A DNA stretch of 64,000 bases from Uloborus plumipes (lineage: Eukaryota; Arthropoda; Arachnida; Araneae; Uloboridae): positions 155,499 through 219,498 of the forward strand of contig JAXGGA010000493.1 of the NCBI GenBank assembly GCA_038373865.1, read 5' to 3'. Positions 29,700-42,501 of the stretch are shown one piece after another. The notes beneath the pieces are model-generated. The model was not told where the DNA came from. It searched no databases and saw only the letters and a list, made by a program, of their open reading frames with translations. Position 1 is the stretch's first letter; each line of letters opens with the position of its first letter. The translations under genes and the position numbers were made by a program.

Positions 29700-32600
29700 T
29701 ACTATTCTTTCATTGAGCGTTACTAAAGAAGAAATTATTACAAATCACTTTATAACACAATGACATTTTTCAAACAAATGTCAATTTTTCTTGAAGTTAA
29801 AAGATTGCCCTCCATAACTTTCTCTTGGGCTAATACATCTTATAAGCTAATTCTTTTCCTTTATGCCCTTACGCTCATGTGCAAAATTATTTTTTCACAT
29901 GCTTTGGTGCAACTTCATACACAATTTATTACGAGTAATTCAAATGCTCAATTTCATTCAGCCATCAATTTGATTTGAAGCAGATAAACAGTGTTTTAAA
30001 CTGTATTTCATAATGAGACATAGTAGGAATCTACTCTATCACAAAAAAGGCTGTTTAGAATTCAAGATGAGATACGTAATTTCTTTTATGAGATTGCTTT
30101 TTGTGTCAGATGGTCAAAAATCATAAACTTTTGCTCACTTGTAAAGATAAACTAATTTGAAATAGAACAGTTGCCAGCTTCCATGTAAAGTTAAAAGAGG
30201 AACTTTATTTAATTATTTTTTAATTATACTCATTGATAGCTTATTATGCTTGGCCAATACCAATATTTCACATTCCTCCACAAAAATGGATCAAGAAAGT
30301 AGTATTCAGAATTTCCTTTTTCATTTCAAAGTTCTAAAACAGCAATTACTTGCATATGTATAGCTGATAGCGATTTGTCTTGCATTATGTCAAGAAATAT
30401 TTACTAATCAGATTGCACTTTTTCACAGTCCTTTTAGCCAGTGTAATGTTGATAAATCCGCTAAGTTATGAACTATTCCTTGATTTTAATAATAATAAAT
30501 GAGATAGTTACTATTGTCCTATTTTGATGAAATGTTGAAGATATTAATTTTTAAAAAGTGTTCAACTTGTAAACAATAAAGGTATTTTAAAAAATAATCA
30601 TAAAAAAAGTTTCACACTGGTCAATAGAAAAACATTTCATTAAAATTCGCTTACATGGATGATGATCGAGAAAGTATACTTTCAGGTCGAAACGTGAAAA
30701 TAAAGCATTTATAAAATACATTTTGTTGTGATCTGCACAATTTATTCAAACCGCCAGCACGAGTAATGAAGCCACATCAAAATCTGCGTATATCCAAATG
30801 CTGAAAGCAACTAAAATTGCATTTCTCGGGTTAGATTAAGTCTTCCAAAGCGATGTCTGCGACATCGTAGAAAAATCTGAGCACGCTTCTTCGAGGTAGA
30901 GTTCCAGCAGAAGAGGAAGGTGGAGTGATTGTAGTCTAAAAATGTCCTGGCAACAAGTGAATCAAGAGAAGAAGCAAGCCCTTCTGTTCGTAACGCGATT
31001 ATTCCTTCTTACCGCATTTCACGAAGTAAACACATTGTATGCCTTGATTTCCGTCAAGCATAACAGACTGGATTTTGAAGGGCTTAAATGGATGAGCTAT
31101 CACTTGCTGAGCAATTACGATTCGAAGTAGGCAAATACAGTTTGATTTAACTTCGAATTTAGAATTAAAATCTGGCGAAAAGGAGAATCGACTACGATGT
31201 ACTGGTAAATGATGACGATTTTATTTGAAATAGTGAAGCAAGCAACTTTTAGTACAATAACCCCAACCCCCAAGGTGATAGTCAGGGATGGATACAAGGG
31301 ACGGGTGATCCCCCCCCCCCCCCCATCGCGGGAGGTATTGGGATTCTAATGTAATGAGAAGATTGATTTACACATTAGATACACTTTTAGGATAGTAGGA
31401 GGAAGAATTTTTGGAACATACTTTTATAGATTTGTGAGTTTTATAAACCAACTTTTTGAGAAAAACTATTTTTTAACATAATTTGCAATCGCCCTTCTCT
31501 TGAAACATTTCTAGATCTTCTTGCATAATAATAAAAATAATAACATTGATATTAATAATAATAATAATAATAATAATAATTTAGTAACAATAACATTGAT
31601 ATTAATAATAATAATATTGATAATAGCAATAATAGTATTGATACTAATAATAACTTTTTTTTTTTAACTTGGTGATGCTGCACCCCGCTCAAATGCTACG
31701 CAGCACTTTTCAGGAATGAGCCCCCCCCCCCCCCTCCAAAAAAAAAAACAGCAAAATAAAAGAGAAAGAGAGACTGAAATCCCATAAAATACCCACTAAA
31801 AGCCCTTAGAAGCAATTACTTATAATTTGGATAGACTTGCGAAATGTAACATACATTCAGTTGAACATGGGGTAACAAATTTGTAGTACTATTTTTTTTT
31901 TAATCACTATGACAACTCAAATGAGTAAATTTCAAAGTCTGCAAGTGTTCAAATTACAGTAGGTGACCTAATTAGTTAGATAATTATTATAAGGATGCTA
32001 CATCATATACTACCCCATTTATTTGGTGGTGTTCACCAAGTGATTTTCCATTCAGTCATTTGTTTTAGTGTACAGCAAAAAAAAAAAAATGTAATACTAA
32101 TTCTAACAATTTGTTTTTTTTACAAGAAAACAATGAAAAGTTTTTTTCTGAGGCTATAATGGTACTTCGTTAATCAATTTTTTTAAAAGTTCATAAAAAT
32201 AAATAAAAAGTTAAGCATTGATCATACATATATTTTAATAAGTATTGCGAACATTTATCAATGTTGCTGCATAAGAGAATTGTTTCCCTCTAACAGCGTG
32301 AAGCAAAGTGATAGCCGAATGGGATATAACTTCTCTTAACCCATTAATGCCTGACATTTATTTTCCCAAAGATATTTTGTATACTGGTTACAAACAGTGT
32401 TTAATGGACAGGAAAAATAATTTAAAAAATATTATGTAAAAAATAATTTTTTAATTGAGGAAAGAAAAATTGTCCCTTAAAAGTTACGATAGACCCCAGA
32501 GGGTACATACTTTTTTGACTAAAATTTAAAAAGACGTTTTATAAGAAGAAATGAAATCAGCAATTAACATAAACTGGGAAGCTGTGAATAACTTTGAAAA

Positions 32601-33190
32601 CGTAGCTTTTTTTCTTGAGATTGTAAACGATGTGATTTTTGATAAAGATCATATTAAAACTGCTACAGCACATATTTTACAATGGTTATGTACTGCAATC
32701 TGTTAATACGAATTGAAACAATACCAAGGTACTAATTGAACACTATTATTTGGTTGAAATGTTCATTTGGAGGGAATTCAGACCCTTTTTGGACCGTCCC
32801 AAAAAAGGACGCTAGGCATTAATGAGTTAATAGCTATCTACATTGCACTTGTGTTACCATTTATTAAATACACAAACATATAAAGAACAAAACCATAAAA
32901 TATGTTTTAAAAAGAGTTTTTCTCAAAAAGTCGGTTTGTAATGCTCACAGTCACAAACCTATAAAATTATGTTCCAAGAATTCTTCCTCCTACTGTACCA
33001 AATAGGTACCAAAAGTGTATCCAATGTGTAAATCAATCTGCTCATTACATTAGAATAACGGGTAAGCGAAGCATCTGTAAATCGAAAGTAATTCAGAAAT
33101 ACACTTGCTTTGTATTATCAATCATTGTTGTACTTTTTAGTTTTAGAAATTGATTATTGGTAGATGGTTGTTTGGTCTGATATGGAAGTT
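29700..33190. other. AT-rich intergenic DNA with simple repeats
   Basis: No gene seen. It includes an AAT tract (31525-31650), C-runs at 31311-31324 and 31720-31735, and at 30655-30715 a short block (ACTTTCAGGTCGAAACGTG, then AATAAAG) that resembles Penelope-type 3' ends. Confidence 0.4.
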
Positions 33191-33194
33191 TGGT

Positions 33195-33740
33195 AAGACC
33201 TCATTTAGAGTATGCTGTTCAGTTTTGGCCTACTTATCTGAAGAAAGATATTAATTTATTGGAAATGGTACAAAGAAGGGCTACAAAGTTTGTAAGTGGA
33301 TTTTTTTAGTTTGGACTATGATTCCAGACTTAGAATGCTGTATGTATAGTCTTGAGTAAAGGAGAACCAAAGGAGACATGATTCAGTTGTTTAAATTTAT
33401 TAAAATGAATGATGTTAGGGGGTTAGATTTTTGCATTGAAAGCAGGACAAGGGGTCATTGTTATAAGCTGTTTAAATCTCAGGTTAATTTGGACTATTTT
33501 AACCAGACCAGATGGGACTGGACCAGAAAAATGACTATTTTAACAGGGTAGTGGGAACTTGGAACAGTTTACCGGAAGAAGCGGTAAGGAGCAATGGAGT
33601 AGATAGCTTTAAGAGGGCCATTGATATTCATTGGGCCCAGTTGGGCTCAGAGCCGGTTGCTGGTCGTCGCTTTTGTATTTGTATTTGTATTGTTAGTGCT
33701 GTTATGAAAAATAAAATAAAGCTGCAAAGTAGCTGGTGGG
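33195..33740 (+). pseudogene. LINE (CR1/Jockey-like) ORF2 3' end
   Basis: Interrupted frames read [51 protein letters not shown], then FNRVVGTWNSLPEEAV and SFKRAID, the standard C-terminal series of CR1/Jockey reverse transcriptases. Frameshifts and stops disrupt it. It ends in a TTTGTA microsatellite (33672-33690), a typical LINE tail. Confidence 0.88.
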
Positions 33741-33899
33741 AAGCGCGGTTTGACAGAAGCACCGAATATTGACCGAAACTTCGGCTGTTGCACAGATTGA
33801 AATTTCAGTACTGAATGCATAATAAATGCATAAAATAAGATACTATAATACTCTATATGTTTCAATATCCTTAGTGTTACACCATGGTTTAGCTTAATA

Positions 33900-35320
33900 T
33901 CTCATTTTCAAATTAATTTCATTAAAGAAAGTATTTATTTCTGTTTTGTACTGGTAGTACCAGAAAAGAAGACATTTCTAATTTCTTTGTTGTAAATAAA
34001 TAATATGAAGCATTATTTGGAATATGAAAAACATGTTCCGTAGTTGAGTTGATGTTTATAATAAAACCAACTGATATGATCAAATATTATATTACGAGAA
34101 AATAACTGCTATTTGAATTATATCAACATTACAATAGATATGTAAATAATTTTAATTGAAAATTTTTGAAGTTAAGTTTAATTTATTAGTCATGTGCATG
34201 CATTTTCCTTTCTTATCGTTCGGTATTTATATTTTAAATAAAATATTTAATGCTTTCAATTTTGCAGCTGTTAATTTCAAAAAGAATTAAATTAAAATAA
34301 AGCTTTTCTTTTAAGAAACAAATGAAATTGAAATTGTTCATCATTGAATTTTTATCAAAAGAGGATATGCAAGGAATGGGCACTCTCCTCATATTTTGCT
34401 AGTTAAAAAAAAAAATAAATAACAATTCAGCTTCAATTTAATTTTTGTTAATTCTCAGAATGTTTTATAATCCAGGACTATTATTTTTAATTTTTATCAA
34501 TACCTTTAAACTGGGTTAATTTTTTTTCAACATATTAATAAATTCAACAAACCTAAAATTGGATACCTACAACTCTATTAAATAAAATATGTTAAAAAAG
34601 TTCTTGGCCAAGTATATGCTAAAACTTGACATTTTTTCTATCCTTTTTTTCTAGAACTGTCAACACTAGAAATGTTTAAAGTAAGCCGCATTTTACTAGC
34701 TTTATTTTAAGGCAACTTAAGTTGTCCATGTAATTATTAACGAAATATAATTTAATATAACTTATTTATTTCTTATTTCATAAGAACTTTCAAGTTAAAA
34801 TATAATATACTGTTAATTATTGAAGTTTCTGGTTCCAACGGCTCAACACACAATCATTTTAGTTAAACATAATTTTCTTCTATATTTAATTGTGTTTTAT
34901 AACCGTGCATAGCTTGAAGAAAAATATTTTTAGTAATTGTAATTGTAAAATGTGGAAATCCACAACATAAATTACTATAGGCCGAAGAGGCCTAATCACA
35001 CCTCATTCTTTGTCCAGTCCGAAGCTTAGTTCCATCTCTAGTTCAAAGTTGTATGAAACCTGCAACAGAAGATTGAAAATTTCTGTACTATGAATGATTG
35101 AACTTAAAAACAAAGCATGTGCTGCCCTGTTTGCGGATTTAGTGTCATAGAGACAACAACTTGTAGCTCAAGAACAAAAATCAAAATGTATCCAATGAGT
35201 AACTGTATCTACTCATTAAACAAAAATAACGTGTAAACATTTGTGACTCATGGGCAACGTAATACATAAGTCATAAGTATCTCAAAAATGCACATGGCAT
35301 GCACTGCCAAACGATGTCGT
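33900..35320. other. AT-rich DNA, nothing recognised
   Basis: Long AT-rich stretch with no open frames of note and no repeat ends I can identify. Confidence 0.4.
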
Positions 35321-35579
35321 ACACTGAAAAAAGGAACTGTTGTTTTCACACTATAATACTGGCAGCCGAGGTTCTAATTTAAAACTGTAAAATGTACAGT
35401 AATAAACTGTAAAACTAGCTATTTTACATTTTCTTACTCTAAAGTTAGCAATTTTGCAACTTCTTGCCGTACAATTTAGCTGTATTATACTGTAAAAACA
35501 ACAGTAGGATGCTGGCAGCAAGGGTTCCAGTTTAAAATAGTAAAACGCACGGTAATAAATTCTAAAATTAGCAATTTTA

Positions 35580-36895
35580 CCTAGTCCTGCCATAAATATT
35601 GTTATAAGGAGATATATACAGATTTCAACAAAAAATAATAATTTTTTAAAAAACTTTATTAGAAAATAAAACTTACATATTTAGAGAGTAAAAAAAAAAG
35701 AAATCACTCAAAATGTCCCCCTCTTGCCTTGACACAGGCGTTTAATCTCCGTGGCCAGTCATCAATAGCAGCACGCACCACTTCTTCAGGAAAGCGCTCA
35801 ACTGCTCGGACCAGAGATTGTTTGAGGCTTTCCAAGTTAGGGTGTGCTCTGTGGCATGCCATCCTCTCCAGTTCGGACCATAGCCGGTAATCCAATGGAT
35901 TGAGATCAGGGCTTCCTGAGGGCCAATCCGAGGCAGAGATGAACTCAGGAATGTTGTTTTGCAGCCACTGCTGAGTTGACCTTGCCTTGTGAGCTGGAGC
36001 GGAATCCTGCTGGAAAACCCAATGACTTCCAGCAAACAGGGTATCATTTAGAGGCTTGACAACCGGTTCCAAAATATCGTCCTGATAGTTTTTAGCGACT
36101 GTTTTAACTCCTTTTTCACAAAAATGGAGCTTTGTGGTGCCATCAAAGCAAACTCCCCATCAAACCATCACTGAGGAGGGGTGATGACCTCTTTCTACTC
36201 TTCCAATGACTTCCTGGGCTTCGTTAGAGCTGTGCGCGTACATACGATCATTTTGGCGATTAAATTTTTCTTCAATCGTAAAAATTTTCTCATCGCTAAA
36301 CAAAATTTTTCTGTGAAGGCCATTGGTGTAACGGCCAAGCAGCACTTTACATCTATCCACTCTAATTTTTTTTAGAGAAGAGGTTAGCCTTTGTCCAGTC
36401 ATTCTTCGAAATGCACCCATCCTAAGGTCACTTTTTATAATGCGAGACATTGATCTGACAGAGATTCCCATTTCCCGAGACATGACTTTTTGTTTTCGAA
36501 TGGGATTTCTCCTAATTCGAGCAGCCACTGCTCTCACTGCGTTTGCCGTTCTCACAGTGCGGGGACGGCCTGATCGGGGTCTGTCACATACAGATAGGGT
36601 CTCATTGTATCGATTTATAGTGCGGTACACGAACATACGGCTGATACCCAAAGGTTTCAAAGTGTTGAAAATATCTGTATTACATTTTTCAACTTTGTGT
36701 AAAGCGATCACAACTATACGGTTTTCATTATCACCTCACTCCATGTTAACTGAGTGAAAGAAAAATACAAATTAATTGGGATTATTATACTGACATGTAA
36801 AGAAAATAAACAGATAGGGTCAAAGATTATATAAATAATACCCAAGGATGTAAACAAAGTTCAACTTTTGTAACAGTATTTATGGCTGGACTAGG
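35580..36895 (-). mobile_element. DD37D mariner, full-length 1,316 bp
   Basis: Inverted ends CCTAGTCCTGCCATAAATA (one mismatch), with TA at 35578-35579 and 36896-36897. Length and structure are those of a complete mariner; the coding region has two stop codons. Confidence 0.93.
35704..36744 (-). pseudogene. DD37D mariner transposase, full length with two nonsense codons
   Basis: One uninterrupted frame of 347 codons. Codon 3 is TGA and codon 195 is TGA, the latter where related proteins have Trp (VMV-stop-WGV). Seen: helix-turn-helix region (ISRMFVYRTINRY), linker GRPRTVRT, a second HTH (KVMSREMGISVRSMSRII), first Asp in ILFSDEKIF, second in FQQDSAPAHKA, third in SPDLNPLDY with 37 residues between, i.e. 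DD37D (mariner/maT group). It ends ARGGHFE. Apart from the two stops no frameshift is present, so the copy is recent. Confidence 0.93.
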
Positions 36896-37399
36896 TAGTT
36901 TATTACTATAAAATTAGCGATTTTACTATTTAGTACTGTAAAGGGAGTAATTTTATAGTTTGTTACTGTAAAATTAACAATTTTCACAGTTTACTACGAT
37001 AAAAAAAGTTGTATTATATTGTAAAAACAACATTCATTTGTTACAATGCAGCTTTAGGTTCTGAAAGTATAGTACTATTCATGAGATTACTAAAGAGAAA
37101 ATAAGGTGTAAAATAGCAAATTCAAAAATCTACAACAAAAGATCGACAATTCCTATGCTGTCGAAACAAGAATGATTAAACTAGGAGTCAGTGACATGAA
37201 GACAAAATTTTGTGACTCATGGGTGGCGTAGCCCATAAATCACAAGTTCCGTCTGACTTATTTATACACTTATTTATCTTGCATTATCAACAAGTATTCG
37301 TAGCCTGTGATGCTTGGGAGCTAATTATTTATCACGGGGTTACTCATCGGGCCTTCCGAGAAGTCTGAAATGAAAACACAAATTCGGTTTTAGAAAGGC

Positions 37400-37579
37400 T
37401 TCCAAGTTGGAATACTCCCACCTCCTCGACGTCACGACACCCAGCAAGCAACAAGTCGCGCGATGCTCACAGTTGTCGGTGGGTCCTCTGAGTATTCGGT
37501 TCCTCGGCGCTCTGCATCTTCTCTCTCCTTCATGTTTTGCTTATATTTCGGGGCAGAGCTTTGGGCAAGGGAGGGGTGA
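37400..37579 (+). promoter_or_regulatory. GC-rich 5' flank/5'UTR with CRE-like site
   Basis: A GC-rich island in AT-rich surroundings immediately upstream of the signal-peptide exon. GACGTCACGA at 37430 contains a CRE-type TGACGT/ACGTCA core. No TATA box is evident. Role inferred from position only. Confidence 0.35.
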
Positions 37580-37670
37580 ATGGAACGAGCGATGGCTGTG
37601 TGCCGAGGTATTGTTCTGCTGTCGCTGCTGCTTGGGATTTGCACCGCTCTTCCTGGTCGGATTCATGTCG
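37580..37670 (+). CDS. Signal-peptide exon, likely ionotropic glutamate receptor
   Basis: ATG at 37580 (a second in-frame ATG at 37592) opens MERAMAVCRGIVLLSLLLGI, then CTALPGRIHVG across a strong donor (GTCG|gtaagt), phase 1. The hydrophobic core and a small-residue cleavage site before LPGRIHVG are a clear signal peptide. Invertebrate kainate/AMPA-type receptors begin their mature amino-terminal domain with a similar LP..I.IG. The exon and its upstream region (from about 37390) are GC-rich, unlike the flanks, fitting a promoter/5'UTR. No later exon was recognised up to 64 kb, so the family call is tentative. Confidence 0.5.
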
Positions 37671-37725
37671 GTAAGTCCGGGTTTTCTTCAATTTCGGAGA
37701 CACTCATTCATGGAGATTTTTTTTA

Positions 37726-38015
37726 CTACATTGTAAAAAATGAATGCTGTTTCACAGTATAATACAGCCAGTTTTATTGTAATAAACTGCGAAAATTGCC
37801 AATTTTACAGTACTAAACTGCGAACTTGCTAAGTTTACAGTTTATTACCGTGCATTATGCAGTTTTAAACTGGAACCTCTGCGGCCAGTATTATAATGTT
37901 GTTTTTACAGTATAATACAGTTAAATTTTACGGCAATAAACTGCAAAACTCACTTTTAGAACCTCGGCTACCAGTATTATACTGTAAAAACAGCAGTTCA
38001 CTTTTTGCAATGTAG
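37726..38015. mobile_element. ACTGTAAAA MITE family, copy 2
   Basis: Ends CTACATTG…CAATGTAG; interior ACAGTATAATAC and AAACTG motifs as in the other copies. The direct repeat AGATTTTTTTTAC flanks it. It begins 55 bp after the donor of the signal-peptide exon. Confidence 0.82.
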
Positions 38016-39639
38016 AGATTTTTTTTTACTGGAATTCAACATCATCATGTTTTTTAAGCTTTGAACACTGTAGAAAATCATTGCGAAAAAGAATCAAAGT
38101 AAAACCAGGGGTGCCCCCCCCCCGCGCAATGCTAATGCTCCCTCTCCCAAAACACTACGAAGTGCCCCGGAGTGAGGACCCCCCCCCTTTCCAAAAGGAA
38201 ACGCGCCTACAAACATCCCATCTAAATATGTTAGTGGTGCAGTATGTACCATGACCGTCTTCCCCCCTAGTTGGGCGCCTATGTGTAAACTTTTTTTTTC
38301 TTAAAATTAAAAACCGCCGTTAAAAAATTAAGTGTTGCAAGCTCCTTCCTTTTTTACATTCGATTCGAATAGAGAAAAAAATATTTCCCTACTTGATACC
38401 CTGAACGAAACAAAAAGAAAAATGTAAAAGCTTTTTCTTTTCAATATTTAACAGAGAAGAAATATTACAACATTTCTTCTTTTGAATATCATGTCCAGCA
38501 TTAAAATTTAGATTCAGATTTAGATTGTTCAAACCTCGCTTTATATGAGTAACCAAAAATTTGACTCGAATCTCAAAATTAAAACAAAACTGGCACTTTT
38601 TGTGCAATGAATGGTATTTCTAATGAAATCACAAGGGTTGAAAAAATTACTATCCACTCTCATACAACGCTTAGGAAAAATAAAATTTAAAACGAGGGAA
38701 ATATATCCTACTTCATTAATATACTACAAATGAGCCTATTGACTTCACAAATTAAAAATATTTTTCGTGAGATGACAAGTAGTAAACTAGAAGAAATTAT
38801 ATTTTAATGGTTTAGCTCATGATATGATAATACTCTTTGTTTCGTTTAGTAAAACCGTAAGTTCTTGGTGCTGATATGTTTACCGAAAATCATAGCTTAA
38901 GAAAATATTTTTTTTTTTAATTTGTATTCTTGAAAGTTCTTTGAATAATGTAAAACAAAAAGAACATCTGAAGGTAATATTAAAATATATTGATGACATA
39001 ATTGAGTTATTTTTTGCGACCCATTTCGTGACAGTAAACAAAATAATCAATAAGATCAGTTCTCGGATTATAGAAACTTTGATCAGAGTAAAACGAAAAT
39101 AAAAATTAAAATTAATTCTTTTCAAACTAATCATTACCGAAATGTTCTACACTCATTGAAAGCTTATGCCTTTTATTTTTCAGCTTTACAAGCAGGGTTG
39201 GATTTTTGACGTCAAAAAACAGTTTTTGATTTGGCATGTCAAAATCCTGTTGAAAACTCAAATACAGCAGTTATTGAAATTTTTTATAAATATAGAAAGT
39301 TTCTCGCTCTGAAAAATATTAAAATCAAAATTTATAGATCTTATCAATCAAATTAAACAAAAAGTAATTAATAAATGTAATTAAAATGAATTCTTATTCT
39401 TTTAAATTAATTGTATGCTGTGAAAATAGTTACAAATATCAAAACTTAAATCCAGTTTTTAAAGTATTTTTTAAATAGGAACTAACAATGTGTTATAATT
39501 TTATCAATCTAAATATCTTTCGGCATCAGGATTTATGTGACATTTTTTTTTCTTTTGAGTAGAAGCAAAACTAAATTACGGTCTAAGAAAAAGCAACATT
39601 TCTGCCAAATTTGTGCAGCTCATGGTACAATTACATTCC

Positions 39640-39790
39640 AGCCCATATAGCCCATATAGTTCAGCATCGAGAGGATCTTCTCCTATTTTGAAATTATACG
39701 TTCTAAAATTAGAAACATTGATGTACAAATAGCATAAAAACTGGTCTTTTGCTACCCCATGCTCCTTGGGAAAAAGATTTAGATTGGGAC
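39640..39790 (+). pseudogene. hAT transposase C-terminal dimerisation remnant
   Basis: Plus strand SIERIFSYFEIIRSKIRN matches the hAT C-terminal motif (S.ER.FS…..K.RN). A stop follows, then KLVFCYPMLLGKK. The rest of the transposase is gone. The complementary open frame on the minus strand is a shadow. Confidence 0.75.
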
Positions 39791-39872
39791 TAAATATCAT
39801 AAGTAACTATTAATTAAAGATGTTTAATGTATTAAGTACGTATGTCTACAACTATACCAGGTAATTGTGCAC

Positions 39873-40232
39873 TACACTGCGAAAAATGAGCTGTTGTTTT
39901 TACAGTACAATTCTGGCAGCCGAGGTTCAGTTCAAAACTGTGAAATGCACAGTAATAAACTGCAAAACTAGAAATTTTAGTTCCTTACTGTAAAGTAAGA
40001 AATTTTACATTTTACTGCCGTAAAATTCAGCTGTATTACACTGTAAAAGCAACAGTATAATGCTGGCAGCAGAGATTCCAGTTTATAACTGTAAAATGCA
40101 CGGTAATAAACTGTTAAATTAACAGTTTTACAGTTTATTACTGTAAAACTATCAATTTTTATAGTTTATCACAAGAAATTAGTTGTATGATACTGTAAAA
40201 ACAACATTAATTTTTACAGCGTATGTAATTTC
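39873..40232. mobile_element. ACTGTAAAA MITE family, copy 3, nested in the hAT element
   Basis: Starts TACACTGCGAAAAATGAGCT and ends ACTGTAAAAACAAC…TTTTTACAGCGTA. GCAGCCGAGGTTC and GTAATAAACTG are shared with the other two copies. Confidence 0.82.
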
Positions 40233-40974
40233 AGCTTTAAAAAATTAAAGGAATTAATTATTATTAAATTTACTTTTAATATACAGCTATTTATTTTTAA
40301 AAAATTCCACAGTGATAGTAGCTCATTCATTTATTTCTTTTTTTCTACAGATAAGCATCTTGTATCCAAATTATGTTTGGGATTACTTATTAAACTTCAT
40401 TTTAATAATCGAAAAATCCAAAAGTTTACTTTAGTGTCTGAAATGAAGATTGTAAAGTTAAGATTCATTTGTTGATGTATTTTGGTAATCAATATCAAAT
40501 TTAGACAGGTTCTGAACTGAAGTTTAGGTTTTTGACAATAATGTCAAAAACCGTGTCAAAAAGGGGTTTTTGACATGACGGTAAAAACCGCAGTTAAGAC
40601 CGGATAAAACCTCCGACTGTCAAAAACTTGCCAACCCTGTTTACAAGCAATAAAGTTTTACTGAAAAGCTTAAATTATTTAACTGAAAGTATATTTATAA
40701 ATTTTTGAATTATTTAAAATTAAATCACACTGATTTTTGCAAGGAATTTCTCGTTTTGTGTGATCTCAAGTATTATCTAAATTTAAAACATTCTTTTATC
40801 TAGTTTTAAAATGAAAACTTTTCATTCATAGATTCAGAGCAAATTTCAGCTTAAGCTGTACGTTTCGGGACGTATTTCACTTTACTTAAATAGACCCATT
40901 TACTTCTACGAACTTGCGATTTTAGACATAGGTACCGATTGACACTTTCCTTTTTAACCTACTTTCCCGTTAAA

Positions 40975-41442
40975 AATAAAAGAAAGACGAAAATAGTATT
41001 AAAAGTAGCTTAATGCATCTAACAAATATCGCCAAGTCCAAAAAAAATCGCCAGGTTAAAAAAAATATCGCCAAGTACAAAAAATATCGCCAAGTTAAAA
41101 AAATAAAAAGGTAAAATGAATATCGAAAAATTAAAAATTTGAAAGTAGGGTATTGAGATGGGGAATTTGTGTGTCGGTCGGTCGGTCGGTCGGTCGGTCT
41201 GTCTGTCCCCCCCCCCCCCTAATAACTTTTGAATGAACATTCCGATTTGAACGACATTTTTTTTGTTGGAAAGATCTCGGCGAGTACAGCTCATTCCCAT
41301 ATTTGATTTTTCGATTTAACAATTTTTGGTTCAACTTTGAACCGTTCAAACAACCTGTCCCGCGATGCTAACTTTTGAGTGAACAGTGCGATTTGAACAA
41401 ACTTTTTTTTGTTCGAAAGATCTTATCAAGGATACTTCAGTC
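40975..41442. repeat. 146-bp repeat family, short copy
   Basis: Shares AAATAAAAGAAAGACGAAAA, ATATCGCCAAGT motifs, GTGTGTCGGTCGG and the CTTTTGAATGAACATTC unit with the large array at 53.43-56.33 kb. It has fewer than two tandem units and is cut on the right by the ATTCGGCC element. Confidence 0.88.
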
Positions 41443-42501
41443 TAGGGATGCAACGAATAGTAATTTGGCCGAATACCGAATACCGAATATTCGGCCAAAC
41501 TCAAGGCTGAATATTCGGCTATTCGGCCGCCGAATAGTTGACTTGTTTTTGTTAATAAACAAAGCACAGGTTGCATTAAAAGCATACTTTTGCATGATTA
41601 TGAGTTCAATATACATTACTAAAGATTTTTAAAAATAATTTGGAATAATTTTTTTGAAAATGATAGCATTAGTTCAAACTTCAAAAATATTCGGCCGTAT
41701 TCGGCCAAAATATTACTAAAAAGATGACCAAAGAAGAATGTATTTCCTTACCAATTGTTCTTAAAGATCATAGCTCTATATTTAAGCTTCTAAAAAAGTA
41801 TTTCATAAAGCTCTTTCAAATAAATAAGGGGAAAAAATAAACTGAAATGATTCAGCATGGAAATGTATCATATATATTTTTTATTGTATTTATTGTTTAC
41901 GTTTACCAAAATTAGCACCAACAAACCATATCTCTCTATGAAAAATGTTAATATTTGAAAGTATTCCAGTACAAAAAATATAATTATATTTAGATGATTC
42001 TAGACTTTTATCCGTGTAGGCACCAAGAAAAAAATGGACTGTTATCGTTCCTAGAACCTTTATTTGAAAAAACGAAACAGTTTAAGTAGTGAGAATAAAT
42101 TTCCTAACCTATCTTAACAGGCTAGAAAGTGCATTTCAGAACTAGATGTTCACTACATGTACCAAATGTAATAAACACTTATTTTTCAAATTTGCTAAAA
42201 TTTTAAGAAAAGAAAAAGAAAGAGACCTATCTCCTAAAAATGTCTGCATTATAATCTATTTGCACAGAAAAAACTTAGCTTTGTGATTTTCACAATTGCA
42301 AAGATTACAAAGAATATTTTTGAAATGTTATGAAGGGAAAAAAACACTATTTTATATTTTAAATTCTCATATTCAATTTTTTTTAAATAAAAAAGATCGG
42401 GAAAGAAGCATATTTCTATCATACTATTCCATTTTTATACATATTTTATTTTGATAAAGAAAGAACTGACCACATTATTTCATGTATGATTTATGCTTAT
42501 A

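Larger units (their letters stand above)
35325..37045. mobile_element. ACTGTAAAA MITE family, copy 1, split by a mariner
   Basis: It shares with two other copies the CACTG(A)AAAA…TGTTGTTTT ends and many internal ACTGTAAAA / GTAATAAACTG motifs. The two halves (35325-35579 and 36898-37045) are separated by the TA-flanked mariner at 35580-36895. Confidence 0.8.
39193..40639 (+). mobile_element. hAT element with transposase remnant
   Basis: Ends CAGGGTTGGATTTTTGAC and, inverted, CAGGGTTGGCAAGTTTTTGA, with a perfect 8-bp duplication TTTACAAG (39185-39192 and 40640-40647). It contains a hAT pseudogene and a nested ACTGTAAAA MITE. Confidence 0.93.

Noticed and set aside
39576..39800. 74-codon minus-strand frame
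   Set aside because: The opposite strand carries a recognisable hAT C-terminal motif (SIERIFS…KIRN), so this is its shadow.
41019..41349. Minus-strand frames of 72-93 codons
   Set aside because: They translate the CGGT microsatellite and the TATCGCCAAGT-containing leader of a repeat.
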